NCBI RefSeq assembly: GCF_959025735.1
Contig: NZ_CAUFJQ010000083.1
Span: 1 to 8,501, forward strand
Direction: 5' to 3'
Source: an uncultured Streptococcus sp.
GTDB taxonomy: Bacteria > Bacillota > Bacilli > Lactobacillales > Streptococcaceae
Length of the DNA: 8,501 bases
Notes under the pieces: generated by a model
What the model saw: the letters and a program-made list of their open reading frames with translations, nothing else
Database searches by the model: none
What the model was told of the DNA's origin: nothing
Position numbers and translations under genes: made by a program
In this document: positions 6,387 through 8,501 of the stretch, one piece after another
Layout: every line of letters starts with the position of its first letter
How positions within the stretch are numbered: position 1 is the first letter of the stretch

Positions 6387-6905
6387 TTAACTTTTTAACA
6401 AGAGACTAAAGGATTGCAATCCTAAAATGAGGAAAATCAAGCCAATAATATTTAAAAGAAAGACACTTATCGAGAGTGGGCTAACGATTAAGAATAAACC
6501 TATGAAGAGCTGTAGCAAGGCAAAGAAAATATAACGCTTGGACAGTTCCTCAACCTTCCTCGAGTAGAAATTGGCTTTTCGGAAGTTCAAAATCGAACGG
6601 TAGATGAGCCAAATTCCTAAAGTGACTGGAAAGACAATCGGCAAAGTCTTGTAGCCATAAAGCAGTAAGTAGACCGCAAAAACCAAGGCGACCATACTGT
6701 GAAAGAGCTGTTGCTGCTGAATGATACCAGCCTGACGCAATCGGTAATAGCGTGAAAAACGCGAAAGGGAGATTAAAAAGAAACCACAGGAAATCAACCA
6801 GCTAAATGAGCCGATGTGCTCAATCGGATTGATAAACAAGACGATACCGATAATAGTAAAAATAGTGGCTGAAATCCCAAGGGATATCCGGTTCAATTGA
6901 TTCAT
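6387..6905 (-). CDS. Small multi-pass membrane protein, DUF308/HdeD-like
   Basis: This is a 172-residue integral membrane protein of unknown function. Six hydrophobic segments are visible at about residues 8-25, 31-49, 67-84, 88-105, 123-141 and 144-169. They form three helix pairs separated by short basic stretches (RFSRYYRLR at 49-57, NFRKANFYSRK at 107-117). This pattern of repeated helix pairs with INPIEHIG-like turns resembles the DUF308/HdeD membrane family; in E. coli HdeD is linked to acid resistance, but that role cannot be carried over here. There is no signal peptide or catalytic motif. The gene starts 9 nt after the ABC-F stop and shares its transcript. No clear terminator follows, so transcripts may run into glucokinase. 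Confidence 0.8.
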   Translation of the reverse strand: MNQLNRISLGISATIFTIIGIVLFINPIEHIGSFSWLISCGFFLISLSRFSRYYRLRQAGIIQQQQLFHSMVALVFAVYLLLYGYKTLPIVFPVTLGIWLIYRSILNFRKANFYSRKVEELSKRYIFFALLQLFIGLFLIVSPLSISVFLLNIIGLIFLILGLQSFSLLLKS

Positions 6906-6909
6906 AGGG

Positions 6910-6916
6910 CCTCCTT
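6910..6916 (-). promoter_or_regulatory. Ribosome binding site overlapping the ABC-F stop codon
   Basis: On the minus strand AAGGAGG (6916-6910) overlaps the TAA stop of the ABC-F gene (6917-6915) and lies 4 nt before the ATG at 6905. Ribosomes finishing the upstream gene are therefore close to the downstream start, which suggests coupled translation. Confidence 0.8.
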
Positions 6917-8501
6917 ATTCATCTAATTCGCTCAGATATTCATAGCGATCGTACTTCTCAAGCAATCGCTCATTTTCCTGATCCAATTCTTTTTGAAGGG
7001 CTGACAATTTGCCAAAGTCAGAGCCGTTTTCATTCATTTCCACTTCAATCTCTGCGATCCGATTTTCAATGGCTTCGATATCTGCTTCAATGCTTGCCCA
7101 CTCTTGCTTTTCCATGTAGCTCATGCGTTTCTTCTCTTCTTTTGGCTTGACAGGTTTCTCTTTTTCAACCTTGTGACTGGCCGTTACTTGAGCTGCTTCA
7201 AAGGCTTTTTCATCCAGGTAATCCGTATAATTGCCAAAGAACTCCCGAATGCCCCCGTTTTCAAAAGCCAGAATCTTGCTTGCAACCTTGTCTAGGAAAT
7301 AGCGGTCGTGGCTAACGGTAATAACGGGACCTCCAAAGTTTTGAAGGAAGTTTTCCAAAACTGTCAGGGTAGCGATATCCAAGTCATTGGTCGGCTCATC
7401 GAGGAGAAGCACATTGGGTTTTTCAATCAAGAGTTTTAAGAGAAAGAGCCGCTTCTTCTCACCACCGGAGAGTTTTTCGATCAAGGTTCCGTGCATGGAA
7501 CGTGGGAAGAGAAATTGCTCCAAGAGATCTGCAATTGATGTCGTCCCAACGGTCGTCTTCACTTCCTCAGCAACTTCCTGGAGGAAATTAATCACGCGCT
7601 TACTCTCATCCAAGCCATCGATCTGTTGAGAGAAATAAGCCACCCGCACGGTTTCACCGATGATGACTTGCCCTGACTGTGGCTGTAGTCGCTCAGCGAT
7701 CAAATTGAGCAAGGTCGATTTGCCGACACCATTATCCCCGACAATCCCGATGCGATCCTTGTTTTGCACCAAGAGGTTAAAGTCCTGTAAAATTGGCTTG
7801 TTTTCAAAAGCAAAACTCACATCTTTAAACTCGATGACTTTCTTTCCGATTCGGCTGGTCTCAAAGTTCATCTCCAAATCCGTCTGGTTGCTTTGACCAG
7901 ACAAGTCTTGCTTAAGATCATGGAACCGATTGATCCGCGCTTGTTGCTTGGTCGCACGCGCCTGAGGTTGACGCCGCATCCAGGTCAACTCCTGCTTATA
8001 GAGTTGCTGCTTCTTATGAAGAAGGGCAGCATCACGCTCGTCTTGCTCAGCCTTTAAACGGACATAATCCTGGTAGTTGCCCTGATACTCGATCAAGCCA
8101 GCTCGATCCAGCTCAAAGATCCTCGTCGAAATATTATCCAAGAAATAGCGATCGTGAGTAATGAAGAGCACGGTTTTCTTAGAGTTCTTCAAGAAATTGG
8201 TCAACCACTCGATAGTATCAATGTCTAGGTGGTTGGTCGGCTCATCTAGTAAGAGCAGGTCGTGATGAGACAGCAAAACTTGGGCCAGTTGGACCCGACG
8301 ACGTAAGCCTCCAGATAGATCTCCAACTTTGGCGTTCAAATCTTCAATACCAAGCTTTGAAAGGACCGTCTTGACCTGACTCTCGATCTCCCAAGCATTG
8401 AGTGAATCCATCTCCGCCATGACCTTTTCCAGACGTGCTTGGTTCTCTTCTCGGTAATCCGCCATCAAGAATTCATAATCACGAATCAGCTGCATTTCGC
8501 G
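6915..8501 (-). CDS. ABC-F family ATPase, Uup/YfmR type, N-terminus beyond window
   Basis: This is a soluble twin-ATPase ABC protein of the ABC-F family. These proteins lack membrane domains and act on the ribosome; Uup/YfmR members are linked to rescue of stalled elongation. The frame is open to the window edge, so the Met at 8495 is probably internal. About 95-100 residues, including the first Walker A, should lie upstream. Counting from that Met, NBD1 shows LSGGLRRRVQLAQ (60-72), Walker B LLLLDEPTNHLD (80-91) and the H-switch THD (113-115). An Arg/Gln-rich interdomain linker follows (about 160-191). NBD2 has Walker A GDNGVGKST (253-261), LSGGEKKR (342-349), Walker B LLLDEPTNDLD (363-373) and SHDRYF (395-400). 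A charged linker (441-458) and a C-terminal coiled coil (461-520) match the Uup-type C-terminal domain, separating it from EttA. It leads the operon with the DUF308-like gene. Confidence 0.94.
   Translation of the reverse strand, partial: REMQLIRDYEFLMADYREENQARLEKVMAEMDSLNAWEIESQVKTVLSKLGIEDLNAKVGDLSGGLRRRVQLAQVLLSHHDLLLLDEPTNHLDIDTIEWLTNFLKNSKKTVLFITHDRYFLDNISTRIFELDRAGLIEYQGNYQDYVRLKAEQDERDAALLHKKQQLYKQELTWMRRQPQARATKQQARINRFHDLKQDLSGQSNQTDLEMNFETSRIGKKVIEFKDVSFAFENKPILQDFNLLVQNKDRIGIVGDNGVGKSTLLNLIAERLQPQSGQVIIGETVRVAYFSQQIDGLDESKRVINFLQEVAEEVKTTVGTTSIADLLEQFLFPRSMHGTLIEKLSGGEKKRLFLLKLLIEKPNVLLLDEPTNDLDIATLTVLENFLQNFGGPVITVSHDRYFLDKVASKILAFENGGIREFFGNYTDYLDEKAFEAAQVTASHKVEKEKPVKPKEEKKRMSYMEKQEWASIEADIEAIENRIAEIEVEMNENGSDFGKLSALQKELDQENERLLEKYDRYEYLSELDE

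Overview
The window comes from a low-GC Gram-positive bacterium, almost certainly an oral Streptococcus of the mitis/sanguinis/parasanguinis type. The evidence is a YSIRK-type signal peptide on a CshA-like fibrillar adhesin, a streptococcal-style ThyA, a ROK glucokinase, AGGAGG ribosome binding sites and extended TGn TATAAT promoters. Species cannot be settled from the sequence alone. Every supportable gene lies on the minus strand, so transcription runs from high to low coordinates.

In transcription order, the first gene is an ABC-F ATPase of the Uup/YfmR type (8501-6915), which has lost its N-terminus to the window edge. Nine bases after it comes a small six-helix membrane protein of the DUF308/HdeD type (6905-6387), whose ribosome binding site overlaps the ABC-F stop codon. 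A ROK-family glucokinase follows (6300-5341), with its own extended -10 promoter, a CcpA cre-like box at the predicted transcription start, and a strong intrinsic terminator just after its stop codon. Next is thymidylate synthase, thyA (5250-4411), with a promoter packed against the glucokinase terminator. After an AT-rich gap of about 200 bp (4208-4410) holding a promoter and short inverted repeats, a very large CshA-like surface adhesin starts at 4207. It runs off the left edge after 1402 visible residues.

Four of the five genes are housekeeping: translation-associated ATPase, membrane protein of unknown role, sugar phosphorylation and dTMP synthesis. The fifth, the adhesin, is the accessory element and takes up half the window. 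Its visible layout is signal peptide, Ala/Ser/Thr-rich disordered segment, basic RRTRR junction, CshA NR2-like lectin domain, GEVED-type domain with an EF-hand-like loop, then six CshA-type repeats. The last two of these are identical in protein over 63 residues but differ at 11 synonymous DNA positions. The C-terminal repeats and expected LPXTG anchor lie outside the window. I found no RNA gene, CRISPR array, insertion sequence or prophage, and no convincing undescribed multi-gene system. The most notable items are the adhesin's repeat evolution, its EF-hand-like loop, and the regulatory DNA around the adhesin and glucokinase.
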